Part shown: positions 1 to 5,921 of the stretch, in pieces
Numbering within the stretch: the stretch's first letter is position 1
Layout: each line of letters begins with the position of its first letter
Virus record (IMG/VR): IMGVR_UViG_3300007514_000038
Location: 1 to 35,425 of that record
DNA: 35,425 bases
Direction: 5' to 3' (one strand)
Source of the DNA: a virus
Notes under the pieces: generated by a model
Told to the model about the DNA's origin: nothing
Databases searched by the model: none
Seen by the model: only the letters and a program-made list of their open reading frames with translations
Translations under genes and position numbers: made by a program

Positions 1-2
1 TT

Positions 3-83
3 CCAAGTGATGTTAGGCAGGATGAGAAATTGCAGAGACTTGAAGATGAAATTGAAAGACTGAGAGATGCAAAAGGGGCTTAG
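3..83 (+). CDS. 3' end of a truncated gene, coiled-coil tail
   Basis: An open frame runs in from the left edge and ends at the TAG at 81-83, giving 26 residues that finish in a charged heptad-like stretch (LQRLEDEIERLRDAKGA). The next gene starts inside it at 67, the same overlapping style used throughout the window, which supports it being coding. Since the right edge is inside fibre genes, this may be the C-terminus of a fibre or of a first lysis-cassette protein. No function can be read from so little sequence. Confidence 0.5.
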   Translation, partial: PSDVRQDEKLQRLEDEIERLRDAKGA

Positions 84-339
84 TGCAGAAAGTCAAATTC
101 ACATCTCAGTTGCCCTTCTCGTCAAGGCAGTATTATTGGTGGCATTCGTTACTGGGGCATGGTATCAAGCACAGATGAAATTTGCAGAAATAGATAGAAC
201 ATTGAATGATCTGCACGAAGAAGTGGTTGTTTTGTCATCACAGATGCAATCCATTCAGCGAGAGCATATAGAAGAATTAGAAGAAACCATTACTGAGCAG
301 AAAAGTCTACTACAGAGGATGGGCTTAAAGAAACCATGA
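67..339 (+). CDS. Small membrane-anchored coiled-coil protein of the lysis cassette
   Basis: This 90-residue protein has a hydrophobic segment at about residues 13-33 (VALLVKAVLLVAFVTGAW) and then a long charged helix with heptad spacing of hydrophobic residues up to the C-terminus. One membrane span plus an extended coiled coil is the design of phage spanin-like or holin-accessory proteins. The start overlaps the end of the preceding frame and its stop overlaps the start of the next gene (ATGA), so it is probably translationally coupled. Position before the endolysin supports a lysis role, but this is inference; no family-specific motif is visible. Confidence 0.7.
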   Translation: MQKGLSAESQIHISVALLVKAVLLVAFVTGAWYQAQMKFAEIDRTLNDLHEEVVVLSSQMQSIQREHIEELEETITEQKSLLQRMGLKKP

Positions 340-635
340 TGGAATTATATACAGAGTATGGCATCACTGCGGTGGTTGTGGCACTTTTCGTTACACAACT
401 TATTTGGATGCAAAAAAAATTAGGGAAGAGATTGGATGAGTCAATTGAAATTGTAGTGCGTTTAATTGACCGCCACAATCGAACCGATGAAAAAATGGAT
501 GAAAGATTCGAGAGGTTAAAGGATGCGATGGACCGAAGGCATGAAAACGTAACAAAGGAATTTGACGATTTAAGTGATGCAATTCGCAGCGATATGTCTT
601 TTTTGCGAGGTCGAATTAATGGAAAATCAAGATAA
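336..635 (+). CDS. Small membrane-anchored coiled-coil protein, spanin- or holin-like
   Basis: The 99-residue product begins with a short N-terminus and one hydrophobic span at about residues 9-24 (GITAVVVALFVTQLIW), followed by a highly charged helical tail rich in Asp, Arg and Lys. The architecture repeats that of the gene before it, so the pair may act together as envelope-disrupting proteins or as holin and regulator. The start codon overlaps the upstream stop by ATGA. No lipobox cysteine or second span is seen, so an inner-membrane protein with a soluble helix is the best description. Confidence 0.7.
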   Translation: MMELYTEYGITAVVVALFVTQLIWMQKKLGKRLDESIEIVVRLIDRHNRTDEKMDERFERLKDAMDRRHENVTKEFDDLSDAIRSDMSFLRGRINGKSR

Positions 636-649
636 ACATAGGAGTTAGA

Positions 650-814
650 ATGTCCGATTTAGAAAAGAAACGAGAAGATCTAGTGAATCAGCAAAAAGCT
701 GCTGAGGCTAATTTTCACCAGGTAACTGGAGCTTTAGCTGTGGTTGATCAATTGATAGAAGAAGAGAAACAAAAAACTAAAGAAGATAAACCTAAAGCGA
801 ATGCCAAATCTTAA
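650..814 (+). CDS. Small charged helical protein, unknown
   Basis: A good ribosome-binding site (AGGAGTTAGA) precedes the ATG at 650. The 54-residue product (starts MSDLEKKREDLVNQQKAAEA) is predicted to be almost entirely helical, with a short apolar stretch TGALAVVDQLI and a Lys-rich C-terminus. It overlaps the next gene by 14 bases. Comparable small helical proteins often lie beside lysis genes in podoviruses, but no function is assigned. Confidence 0.6.
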   Translation: MSDLEKKREDLVNQQKAAEANFHQVTGALAVVDQLIEEEKQKTKEDKPKANAKS

Positions 815-899
815 TGGTACAAAGTATTCTTACGATGCAAAAGGCAAAGCTGCTTATAAAGCTGCTTTGAAAAAGAAACGTAAGAAAATAAAAAAATAG
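801..899 (+). CDS. 32-residue basic peptide
   Basis: The product reads MPNLNGTKYSYDAKGKAAYK and ends in a run of Lys and Arg. The pattern of an N-terminal MPN(L/V)NGxKYxYxxKG followed by a basic tail is one I associate with very small proteins of marine phages, which gives some support beyond the open frame; I know of no established role. The gene overlaps its upstream neighbour by 14 bases and ends 13 bases before the next ATG. Confidence 0.5.
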   Translation: MPNLNGTKYSYDAKGKAAYKAALKKKRKKIKK

Positions 900-912
900 A
901 ATAGGAGTCTGA

Positions 913-1086
913 ATGAACGTAAAAGATTGGATGAAGTCAAAAACAATGTGGTCAGCACTAGCTGTCGCAGCTTGTGGTATTTATACAGCAGTCACAGGAG
1001 ATTCAGTACCGGAGGCAGTATATGCTGTCCTGGCTGGTCTTGGCCTTGTTGGAGTACGTGATGCTGTAGGGAAGGTAAGTAAATAA
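913..1086 (+). CDS. Small membrane protein, holin-like
   Basis: An AGGAGTCTGA ribosome-binding site precedes the ATG at 913. The 57-residue product has two apolar stretches: residues 12-27 (MWSALAVAACGIYTAV) and 33-50 (PEAVYAVLAGLGLVGV), joined by a short polar turn, and ends in a basic tail. Two short spans with a positively charged C-terminus next to an endolysin is typical of a class II holin-like protein. Holin is an inference from topology and position only. Confidence 0.65.
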   Translation: MNVKDWMKSKTMWSALAVAACGIYTAVTGDSVPEAVYAVLAGLGLVGVRDAVGKVSK

Positions 1087-1235
1087 TGCTGAAAAGAATG
1101 ATTCAAAGAATGGTTAAAAAACATGGTATGGTTGGGTTATTATTGCTTATTGGTGACTATGCTGTTAAAGCAACCAAGTCTAAAAAAGATGATGAAATTT
1201 GGGAAGAGGTTAAAACCCTTCTTGAAACTTTCTAA
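1086..1235 (+). CDS. Small protein with one hydrophobic segment
   Basis: The ATG shares its A with the preceding TAA (TAATG), so it is likely made by translational coupling. The 49-residue product has a basic amphipathic N-terminus (MLKRMIQRMVKKHG), a short apolar stretch (MVGLLLLIGDYAV) and a charged C-terminus (ending KTLLETF). Lying between a holin-like gene and the endolysin, it may be part of the lysis apparatus, but it could equally be a minor virion protein. Confidence 0.6.
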   Translation: MLKRMIQRMVKKHGMVGLLLLIGDYAVKATKSKKDDEIWEEVKTLLETF

Positions 1236-1721
1236 ATGATCTCTATATCGCAAACTAAGGGCCTAGTACAGGAAGTATTAGGCACATTGGGATCTAAATA
1301 TGCCAGTGAGGATGCGGTAAACCTGATTCTGGCCACTGGGTTAGTTGAGTCTAGATTTAAATACATACGACAGCTAGGTACAGGACCAGCTCGTGGCTTT
1401 TTTCAGGTAGAACCTCAAACAGCTTTAGATAACAATATACACTATCTGGCCCACCGTAAAAGACTGATGGCCAAGTGTGCTGAGGCTACCCTAGTTGATC
1501 TTAAACATTGGCAAACCGGTGATGAAAATACCTGGGGTAGAATACTGGAATCTAACATTGCTGCTGGAATAGTGCATTGTAGGCTTAAATACTGGCGAGT
1601 ACCCAAAAGAATGCCAAACACAGGTGAAGGTATGGCTAAGTACTGGAAAGACTATTATAACACCCATTTAGGTGCTGGGCACGTAGAAGACTTTATGGAC
1701 CTATATGCTAAATATATCTAA
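1236..1721 (+). CDS. Lytic transglycosylase-like endolysin
   Basis: The 161-residue protein has the signature of the SLT/goose-lysozyme fold. A candidate catalytic Glu at residue 38 lies in GLVESRFKY, and about twelve residues later comes GPARGFFQVEP (residues 50-60), matching the family motif GxxGLMQxxP. These enzymes cleave the glycan strand of peptidoglycan. A conserved-looking GIVHCRLKYW helix near residues 111-120 fits the third motif region. There is no signal peptide, consistent with holin-dependent release. The ATG follows the previous TAA directly. A virion-borne muramidase is the alternative, but the position at the end of the membrane-protein cassette favours endolysin. Confidence 0.75.
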   Translation: MISISQTKGLVQEVLGTLGSKYASEDAVNLILATGLVESRFKYIRQLGTGPARGFFQVEPQTALDNNIHYLAHRKRLMAKCAEATLVDLKHWQTGDENTWGRILESNIAAGIVHCRLKYWRVPKRMPNTGEGMAKYWKDYYNTHLGAGHVEDFMDLYAKYI

Positions 1722-1770
1722 TATTTTGTTTTGTAGTCTAGTTGAGCCAATGTGAGCCAATTGTCGTGAA

Positions 1771-1791
1771 TTTCGTCACGTTTTCGTCACG
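1771..1791 (+). repeat. Short tandem repeat, TTTCGTCACG twice
   Basis: TTTCGTCACG occurs at 1771-1780 and 1782-1791, an 11-bp period. CGTGA at 1765-1769 can also pair with TCACG at 1776-1780. It is likely a protein-binding site in the attachment/early control region. Confidence 0.6.
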
Positions 1792-1863
1792 TTTTCCTGT
1801 AAGTTCAACAATATCAGGCCCCAATTCGGGTAATCAACCCGACTGCAACCCCATTTTTAGCTT

Positions 1864-1884
1864 GTAGTCCAGTTGTAGGCCACC
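1864..1884 (+). repeat. 20-bp repeat, copy 1
   Basis: Reads GTAGTCCAGTTGTAGGCCAC, one mismatch from the copies at 2042 and 2065. It is followed after 23 nt by the ACTGG/CCAGT T-arm-like dyad. Each copy contains the 8-mer GTAGGCCA, or a one-base variant, twice at 11-bp spacing, about one helical turn, which suits a protein-binding site. Confidence 0.8.
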
Positions 1885-1907
1885 ATAATTTTTGTCGAGG
1901 GTAAACA

Positions 1908-1932
1908 ACTGGTTCGACTCCAGTCGGGGGTA
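1908..1932 (+). other. tRNA 3'-end-like sequence (T-arm plus acceptor strand), candidate attP core
   Basis: The sequence has a perfect 5-bp stem, ACTGG/CCAGT, around a 7-nt loop TTCGACT, the canonical T-loop. CGGGGGT and then A follow where the 3' acceptor strand and discriminator base would be. No matching 5' acceptor strand (ACCCCCG) or foldable anticodon arm is found upstream, so it is not a functional tRNA. Tyrosine-recombinase phages often carry the 3' end of the host tRNA gene as their attP core, and this phage has such an integrase. The excisionase-like gene starts about 450 bp downstream. Confidence 0.5.
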
Positions 1933-2041
1933 CAACCCTTTTACCGACCAGAAATCATACTTTCACGAGAATCTTTTCCAGTATCTGCTTTTACTTTTTG
2001 TGATTTAATTTAATACCAAATAGTCCCAGATTATCTAAAAT

Positions 2042-2062
2042 GTAGGCCAGTTGTAGGCCACC
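2042..2062 (+). repeat. 20-bp repeat, copy 2
   Basis: Reads GTAGGCCAGTTGTAGGCCAC and is identical over 20 bases to the copy 23 bp downstream. It has two GTAGGCCA 8-mers 11 bp apart. Candidate integrase or excisionase arm-type site, or terminase/replication protein site. Confidence 0.85.
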
Positions 2063-2064
2063 CT

Positions 2065-2085
2065 GTAGGCCAGTTGTAGGCCACT
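2065..2085 (+). repeat. 20-bp repeat, copy 3
   Basis: Perfect tandem copy of the repeat at 2042, with a 23-bp start-to-start spacing. Four GTAGGCCA 8-mers therefore lie in 43 bp. A fourth, inverted copy with one mismatch over 18 bases lies at 10391-10411. Confidence 0.85.
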
Positions 2086-2130
2086 TTGGGCTGATCTTAT
2101 GAATTATTTTATGTGTTTTTAAAAAAATAA

Positions 2131-2159
2131 TTGCATTTAATTCCAGTTACTATTACTAT
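2131..2159 (+). promoter_or_regulatory. Candidate sigma-70 early promoter
   Basis: TTGCAT (2131-2136) is followed by a 17-bp spacer and TACTAT (2154-2159), a good match to -35 and -10 boxes. It points at the rightward early operon beginning at 2388 and leaves a leader of about 220 nt. It was read by eye only. Confidence 0.45.
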
Positions 2160-2256
2160 TTATTTAACTAGCGTATGACAAAAAATAAAATATCTAAAAA
2201 CTTACTTAAAGGAACGCATTAAGTAAGATCACACAAAAGGACATAAGATTAAAACG

Positions 2257-2276
2257 TATCACAAAATATCACACAT
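2257..2276 (+). repeat. Short direct repeat, candidate operator
   Basis: TATCACAAAA is followed at once by TATCACACAT, a 10-bp period, with a third related ATCACACA at 2229-2236. It lies in the leader downstream of the candidate early promoter, where a repressor or activator could bind. Confidence 0.4.
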
Positions 2277-2285
2277 AACTTCAAG

Positions 2286-2370
2286 TTGGGCATCCCAATT
2301 CTGCGTTATTTTCATCTCACCAGTCATGTCCTATGGTGTACGCAGATCGTCAGGGGTGCCCTCTTTTTTT
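2286..2370 (+). promoter_or_regulatory. Structured leader with terminator-like hairpin before the early operon
   Basis: TTGGGCATCCCAA (2286-2298) forms a 5-bp hairpin. AGGG-GTG-CCCT (2352-2362), followed by C and seven T residues, resembles a small intrinsic terminator or attenuator. GGGCATCCC at 2288-2296 could pair with GGGGTGCCC at 2353-2361, allowing one G-T pair, so the two local hairpins and one long-range pairing are mutually exclusive. The good ribosome-binding site TAGGAG of the next gene follows directly. Confidence 0.35.
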
Positions 2371-2387
2371 GGATTAGGAGCACAAAA

Positions 2388-2561
2388 ATGATAACCACTG
2401 CACATGAGCGTTGGATCACCTTGCGTGATGCAGCTAAATACACCGGACTTAGTATCCCAAAACTTCGCAGAGCATATAATAATAAAGAGTTTAAAATATC
2501 TAAAGTGACCGGGAAAATACTTACCAAAAGGTCATGGCTCGAAGAGTGGTTGTCCAAATGA
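2388..2561 (+). CDS. Excisionase-like helix-turn-helix protein
   Basis: The start at 2388 is chosen because TAGGAG lies 7 nt upstream; an in-frame ATG at 2286 would add residues coded by the structured leader. The 57-residue product matches the small winged-HTH fold of excisionase/AlpA/MerR-type proteins: WITLRDAAKYTGLS, PKLRRAYNNKEFKISK, and TKRSWLEEWL, in which a helix-turn-helix is followed by a wing and a C-terminal Trp-containing helix. It is the first gene of the early operon and lies beside the candidate attP, so it could be the directionality factor for the integrase, an early regulator, or both. Its stop overlaps the next start (ATGA). Confidence 0.7.
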   Translation: MITTAHERWITLRDAAKYTGLSIPKLRRAYNNKEFKISKVTGKILTKRSWLEEWLSK

Positions 2562-3403
2562 TTATTAATTTAAAAACCCCTGAGCATACCATAAACCATT
2601 CAGATCTCGGTAATGGCCGATGGTATTATCCCCAGGGATGTGAAGGTAAAGACAATTGGTATGTTCCTAGCGTAACAACTGTTTTAAATGTACTAGACAA
2701 ACCAGGTATTTCTGATTGGAAATCTAAGATGGGACAATGGCATCAGGTCATTAGTGGAGGTAAGGCCTTCAGGGGAACCGCAGTACATCATTTTGCTGAA
2801 GTTCTTATTTATGGCAAAACAGTAAACCAAGATGACATATACGATTATTTAGAAAAATCAAATAATAATATGTGGCCTTTGTTATGGACAGCACCATCTT
2901 TAGTATATAGTATACGTCAATATCTTAGAGGATTTGTCAAATTCTGGAAAGATTATACCCCTACCCCAATTGCTGTTGAATATCCTTTATATAAAGAAGG
3001 AATTCCTTATGCTGGTAGGACCGACATGATATTAATGATGAAGGATAAGAAGGGGGTACCTATCAGATGTATCTTAGATATTAAGACTGGTTTTGCCAGT
3101 CCTTATTTTGTGCTGCAGAATACAGCATATAAAAATATCTGGGATGCTCTCTATCCTGATGAGCCAATTACTCACATAGGCTGCTTATTTTTAAAGGATG
3201 ACTTTAGGACTGAACGAGGTATGTACAATATCAAAGTTGAAAAACCTAACCTAAAAGCCTTTGAGGCTGCTTATGACTTGTGGAGGTGGTCCCATACTTC
3301 AGCCAGAGGTCAGGCACCTAAACCCAGATTTAAGGACCCACCACCCAGATCATTCTCACTATATGAAGAAAAAGATGAAGTCGAGAAAAAAAAGAATAAG
3401 TAA
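2558..3403 (+). CDS. PD-(D/E)XK exonuclease, RecB/Cas4-like
   Basis: The ATG at 2558 overlaps the upstream stop (ATGA), so this start is preferred over in-frame codons at 2534. The 281-residue protein shows the RecB-type nuclease core: an N-terminal VPSVTTVLNVLDKPG segment, an H-containing helix GTAVHHFAE (residues 73-81), Glu141, Asp156 in YAGRTDMI, and Asp174-Ile-Lys176 in CILDIKTG. These residues bind metal and cut DNA. Phage members act as recombination exonucleases or degrade host DNA; no partner annealing protein is visible in this window. The C-terminus is Lys/Glu-rich. Confidence 0.8.
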   Translation: MIINLKTPEHTINHSDLGNGRWYYPQGCEGKDNWYVPSVTTVLNVLDKPGISDWKSKMGQWHQVISGGKAFRGTAVHHFAEVLIYGKTVNQDDIYDYLEKSNNNMWPLLWTAPSLVYSIRQYLRGFVKFWKDYTPTPIAVEYPLYKEGIPYAGRTDMILMMKDKKGVPIRCILDIKTGFASPYFVLQNTAYKNIWDALYPDEPITHIGCLFLKDDFRTERGMYNIKVEKPNLKAFEAAYDLWRWSHTSARGQAPKPRFKDPPPRSFSLYEEKDEVEKKKNK

Positions 3404-3407
3404 ACGC

Positions 3408-3554
3408 ATGACACCGGCCCAACAAAAACGTAGGCTGAAGAAGATTAGAAGGCGAAAGAAGACAGCTAGAGCAAACAATGTTAAACGTTCTGGTGCAAAG
3501 TGGAAAGAATCTGATAACAGATATATAGATGATGAGGGGACGATTTTATTTTGA
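3408..3554 (+). CDS. Small very basic protein
   Basis: Beginning four bases after the nuclease stop, this 48-residue frame is dominated by Lys and Arg in its first half (TPAQQKRRLKKIRRRKKTA) and ends in an acidic segment (ending DDEGTILF). In-frame ATG codons at 3363 and 3375 would give longer, equally basic versions that overlap the nuclease gene. No clear ribosome-binding site separates the choices. A nucleic-acid-binding role is plausible from charge alone. Confidence 0.45.
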   Translation: MTPAQQKRRLKKIRRRKKTARANNVKRSGAKWKESDNRYIDDEGTILF

Positions 3555-3624
3555 TTAATTGGAAAAGATATTTTGAAAAAGAAAAAAACAAACTTCAAAG
3601 AAAAAGCCATAGGAGAAAATTTCC

Positions 3625-3795
3625 ATGCTCAGGCCAAAAAAACACAGACATAAAATTAAAATTAATAAAAAAAAACTTGGAAGGCCGAAAGGAACAACAA
3701 GAGCCAATGGGTACAAAACATCCCCAGGAAGACCCTCTGGCATACTAAAAGGTTGGAAGAAATTTGAACGAAAATTCGTGGCATATTTTGGATAA
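3625..3795 (+). CDS. AT-hook-like small basic protein
   Basis: AGGAG lies 9 nt upstream of the ATG at 3625. The 56-residue product contains two copies of the AT-hook core, LGRPKG (residues 18-23) and PGRPSG (34-39), in a Lys/Arg-rich context, and ends WKKFERKFVAYFG. AT-hooks insert into the minor groove of AT-rich DNA. The protein may be a DNA-architecture or transcription factor for this AT-rich genome. A frame overlapping it from 3551 lacks such features and a comparable ribosome-binding site, so this frame is preferred. Confidence 0.6.
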   Translation: MLRPKKHRHKIKINKKKLGRPKGTTRANGYKTSPGRPSGILKGWKKFERKFVAYFG

Positions 3796-3858
3796 CAGGT
3801 TATTTAGGCCAGAAAAAGTGATAGTTGGCTTATTACCAAATCTTCCTGGGAAAAATTG

Positions 3859-3948
3859 ATGCATATATGTGATAACCATTTGTTTGGATTAACATTGATT
3901 TTTCTAGTTGTGTTTTATTCAATTATTAAAGTTCAACAAAGCAAATAA
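3859..3948 (+). CDS. Tiny membrane peptide
   Basis: The 29-residue frame starts MHICDNHLFGLT and contains one hydrophobic span (LTLIFLVVFYSII), followed by KVQQSK. GGGA lies 8-9 nt upstream of the ATG. It fills most of the gap between two better genes. Support is limited to the amphipathic layout and the weak ribosome-binding site. Confidence 0.3.
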   Translation: MHICDNHLFGLTLIFLVVFYSIIKVQQSK

Positions 3949-3962
3949 AGGAGATGCTATAA

Positions 3963-4202
3963 ATGGCATATGAACATAAAAAAAACCAAGGGACCCTGTG
4001 GCCCAATGATAAGAAGAAAAAGCCTACAGACCCTGACTTTACCGGGAACATTATGGAAAGTGACGGTACCCTACTAAACATGGCTGTCTGGAAACAGACC
4101 CATGATAAAGATGGGAATAAGTTAGATAAACCTCGCATGAATGTGAAAACATCACCTAAACAAAGTGCTCCGGATAATGATGACCCATTTGGATTTGATT
4201 AG
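3963..4202 (+). CDS. Conserved-type small acidic phage protein
   Basis: AAAGGAG lies 8 nt upstream of the ATG. The 79-residue product has the pattern EHKKNQGTLWPNDKK, PDFTG, then a beta-like segment with MAVWKQ and an acidic tail DNDDPFGFD. I recognise the general layout (HK.N.G.L..NDKK...PD.TG) from early-region phage proteins of unknown function. An acidic C-terminus like this is also seen on single-stranded-DNA-binding proteins, but no OB-fold motif can be shown. The next small gene starts inside its 3' end. Confidence 0.6.
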   Translation: MAYEHKKNQGTLWPNDKKKKPTDPDFTGNIMESDGTLLNMAVWKQTHDKDGNKLDKPRMNVKTSPKQSAPDNDDPFGFD

Positions 4203-4314
4203 TCCAGAAATAGGAAAGTATGCAGACTTCCTTCGAGGTCTGCTGCTTTCCATCTTATTGACTTACGATGCTGACTTTCTTATAATGAAGGGTATGGAGT
4301 ATATGTTGAATTGA
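4177..4314 (+). CDS. Small hydrophobic protein, unknown
   Basis: This 45-residue frame starts MMTHLDLISPEIGKYA and is rich in Leu and Ile (FLRGLLLSILLTYDADFLI). It overlaps the preceding gene by 26 bases, and its TGA overlaps the TTG start of the next gene (TTGA), the coupling arrangement used elsewhere in this operon. It would otherwise be a 108-bp gap. The alternative start is the second ATG at 4180. It could be a membrane peptide or an amphipathic helical protein. Confidence 0.5.
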   Translation: MMTHLDLISPEIGKYADFLRGLLLSILLTYDADFLIMKGMEYMLN

Positions 4315-4775
4315 CTAACGATCCACATACCTCCGCCAAGCCAAAACCTTCCCCTGTAAGAAAACCATTCAGTAAGGGCAATCATGCTGCTAATGATCCT
4401 ATTGGGAAAAAAATAGTGTTAAACTATCTACAAGATCATGGGGTAAAGGCCATAGAGAATCCTGATAAGTACGGTGTTGATCTAATGGCCCCTCGATATG
4501 AAGTTGAACGTAGGACCATACATTCTAAGCAATGGCCTTATGATACAGTTCATGTCCCTGAAAGAAAAACCAAGTTTCTTAATAATGATATCTATTATGT
4601 CGTAGTGGTCCACCATGAACTGGCCTCTAAGGAATGGGATACCTTCATGGTATGCGACTCTAAAACTATCCGTAAATGTAATTTGGTCGAGGTCCCTAAT
4701 AACTCTGTGCCTGAAGGTGAATACTTCTACGATGTGCCTATAAACTTCTGGAAACGGATCTTCCCCGGTGGCTAA
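4311..4775 (+). CDS. Possible PD-(D/E)XK nuclease-like protein
   Basis: The frame starts at TTG 4311, overlapping the previous stop. The first 25 residues are a Pro/Lys-rich tail. The body then reads as an alpha-beta domain: a helix (IGKKIVLNYLQDHG), the strand pair KYGVDLMAPRYEVERR with Asp57 and Glu64/Glu66 in D-x6-E-x-E spacing, and a hydrophobic strand DIYYVVVVHH. This resembles the catalytic beta hairpin of restriction-type or resolvase-type nucleases, though the usual Lys is replaced by Arg or missing. The nuclease assignment is inference. It overlaps the replication gene by 8 bases. Confidence 0.55.
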   Translation: MTNDPHTSAKPKPSPVRKPFSKGNHAANDPIGKKIVLNYLQDHGVKAIENPDKYGVDLMAPRYEVERRTIHSKQWPYDTVHVPERKTKFLNNDIYYVVVVHHELASKEWDTFMVCDSKTIRKCNLVEVPNNSVPEGEYFYDVPINFWKRIFPGG

Positions 4776-5529
4776 ACGATTCACAGCATCAAATAAATGG
4801 AGAAAACCCTGGTTCAGAAAACTCCCCCCCAAATACAAGCTGTTTTGGATTTATATGCTCGATTCATGTGACTTTGCAGGTTTGTATGAGGTTGATATAG
4901 AACGTGCTGAATGGGAGATGGGAGTCAAGTTGGATGAGAAGTTGTTATTAGAGAAGTTTGCAGATAAGATTGAGATCGTAAGAAAAGATAGGTGGTTTAT
5001 ACCAAAGTTCATTGAATACCAGTATGGTTTAGAGTTGAATGAGAATAATAGAGTTCATAATAAAGTCATCCAAATACTTAATAAGAACGGACTGTTAACG
5101 GACCGTCAACGGTCTGTTAACGGAGCTAAAGACAAAGACAAAGAAGAAGATAAATTAAGTATCATTAAGAAGAATCTTAATAAGAGGCTTGAAAAGTTTA
5201 ATGATGACGTATATCAACATTCAGACAAGCACCCTAAAGATATATTAAAACAGTTTATTGAGTATTGGACTGAGACTAATAAGTCTAATTCTAAGATGCG
5301 TTTTGAAATGGAGAAGACTTGGGATACAGGGAAACGGTTAGGTCGATGGTCTAGCAATAACAATGATAAGTCTGAGTATAAGCCAGCACGTGAACAAGAA
5401 TATGAATTTATATGCCCTAATGGCCATCCGGGTAAACGTATGATGAAAAGAGGAACTAGAGGAGTCTGTGTAAAGTGCCGGGATCAGTTGGTTCCTAAAG
5501 ATGCTGAGTTACTGAGGAAGATTATGTAA
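4768..5529 (+). CDS. Replisome-organiser-like replication initiation protein
   Basis: Starts at GTG 4768, overlapping the preceding gene. The first 90 of 253 residues match the winged-helix N-terminus of phage replisome organisers of the DnaD/gpO-like group (KWRKPWFRKLPPKYKLFWIY, then CDFAGLYEVD and WFIPKFIEYQYG). A charged low-complexity linker (about 115-140) and a helical region (FIEYWTETN...MEKTWDTGKRL) follow. The C-terminus holds a CPNGH...CVKC zinc knuckle. Such proteins bind the phage origin and load the host helicase. It is the only replication gene seen, and the origin is often inside the linker-coding part of this type of gene. Confidence 0.7.
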   Translation: MAKRFTASNKWRKPWFRKLPPKYKLFWIYMLDSCDFAGLYEVDIERAEWEMGVKLDEKLLLEKFADKIEIVRKDRWFIPKFIEYQYGLELNENNRVHNKVIQILNKNGLLTDRQRSVNGAKDKDKEEDKLSIIKKNLNKRLEKFNDDVYQHSDKHPKDILKQFIEYWTETNKSNSKMRFEMEKTWDTGKRLGRWSSNNNDKSEYKPAREQEYEFICPNGHPGKRMMKRGTRGVCVKCRDQLVPKDAELLRKIM

Positions 5530-5921
5530 TGAAAAACTTTAGTATAAAACGTGACATGAATGATAAGCTCTTTAGTAACTATATCCGAACTAGGGATAAA
5601 TGGACCTGTCAGAGGTGTGGCAAGTACTTTGAGGAAGGTAATAGGCGAACTCTTCATTGTGCACACCTGCTCTATGGTCGAGGAATCAAGATCTTGAGAT
5701 TTAATGAGCTGCAGTGCTATGCCATGTGTTATTTCTGCCATCATTGGTTGGGTAGCCATCCCGGAGTTACGTTCAAATTTTTGCTAAATAGGATAAGTTT
5801 AGTCGCATTTAATGTACTGAACGATATGTATGAGAATCGTGAGTCTTATACATACGATAAAGAAAAGAAGGCTAGGATTAATGAGCATCTCAAACTAAAA
5901 ATGGAGCAGCTTAGTGGATAG
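5529..5921 (+). CDS. HNH/NinG-like zinc-binding protein
   Basis: Start and upstream stop share a base (TAATG). The 130-residue protein has paired zinc ligands Cys27-x2-Cys30 (WTCQRCGKYF) and Cys67-x2-Cys70 followed by two His (MCYFCHHWLGSHP), with LHCAH (residues 42-46) between them. This is the layout of HNH-fold phage proteins such as NinG/Rap-type recombination proteins, where the central His region holds the beta-beta-alpha metal site. It may cut branched DNA or act in packaging. Position directly behind the replication gene favours recombination or replication work. Confidence 0.65.
   Translation: MKNFSIKRDMNDKLFSNYIRTRDKWTCQRCGKYFEEGNRRTLHCAHLLYGRGIKILRFNELQCYAMCYFCHHWLGSHPGVTFKFLLNRISLVAFNVLNDMYENRESYTYDKEKKARINEHLKLKMEQLSG

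Larger units (their letters stand above)
1722..2387 (+). other. Non-coding region with candidate attP, repeats and early promoter
   Basis: This 666-bp gap is the longest stretch without a convincing gene. It contains, in order: a degenerate repeat (1733-1752), TGAGCCAAT twice at 10-bp spacing (1743-1761), TTTCGTCACG twice at 11-bp spacing (1771-1791), three copies of a 20-bp repeat, a tRNA T-arm-like hairpin, a very AT-rich block (2100-2220), a promoter-like sequence and a short direct repeat. An open frame starting at ATG 2286 reads into the next gene, but the sequence upstream of 2388 looks like leader RNA. The combination suits an integrase/excisionase attachment site joined to the early control region. 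Confidence 0.65.

Noticed and set aside
1848-1932. A complete tRNA gene ending at the T-arm-like sequence
   Set aside because: ACCCC at 1848 can pair with only five bases of the 3' strand, and no anticodon stem folds between the D-arm-like and T-arm-like parts. The 3' end lacks CCA. It is better read as a tRNA fragment.
1864-2085. CRISPR array
   Set aside because: Only three copies, two of them with no spacer-length gap between them, and each copy is itself an internal duplication. No cas genes are present; the Cas4-like nuclease fits a phage exonuclease.
2286-2387. N-terminal extension of the excisionase-like protein from ATG 2286
   Set aside because: The stretch is hairpin-rich leader sequence with no ribosome-binding site before 2286, while TAGGAG is well placed for ATG 2388. 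The extra residues look unlike protein.
3551-3748. Plus-strand frame overlapping the AT-hook-like gene
   Set aside because: Starts at TTG without a clear ribosome-binding site and shows no motif; the alternative frame at 3625 has a good site and two AT-hook cores.
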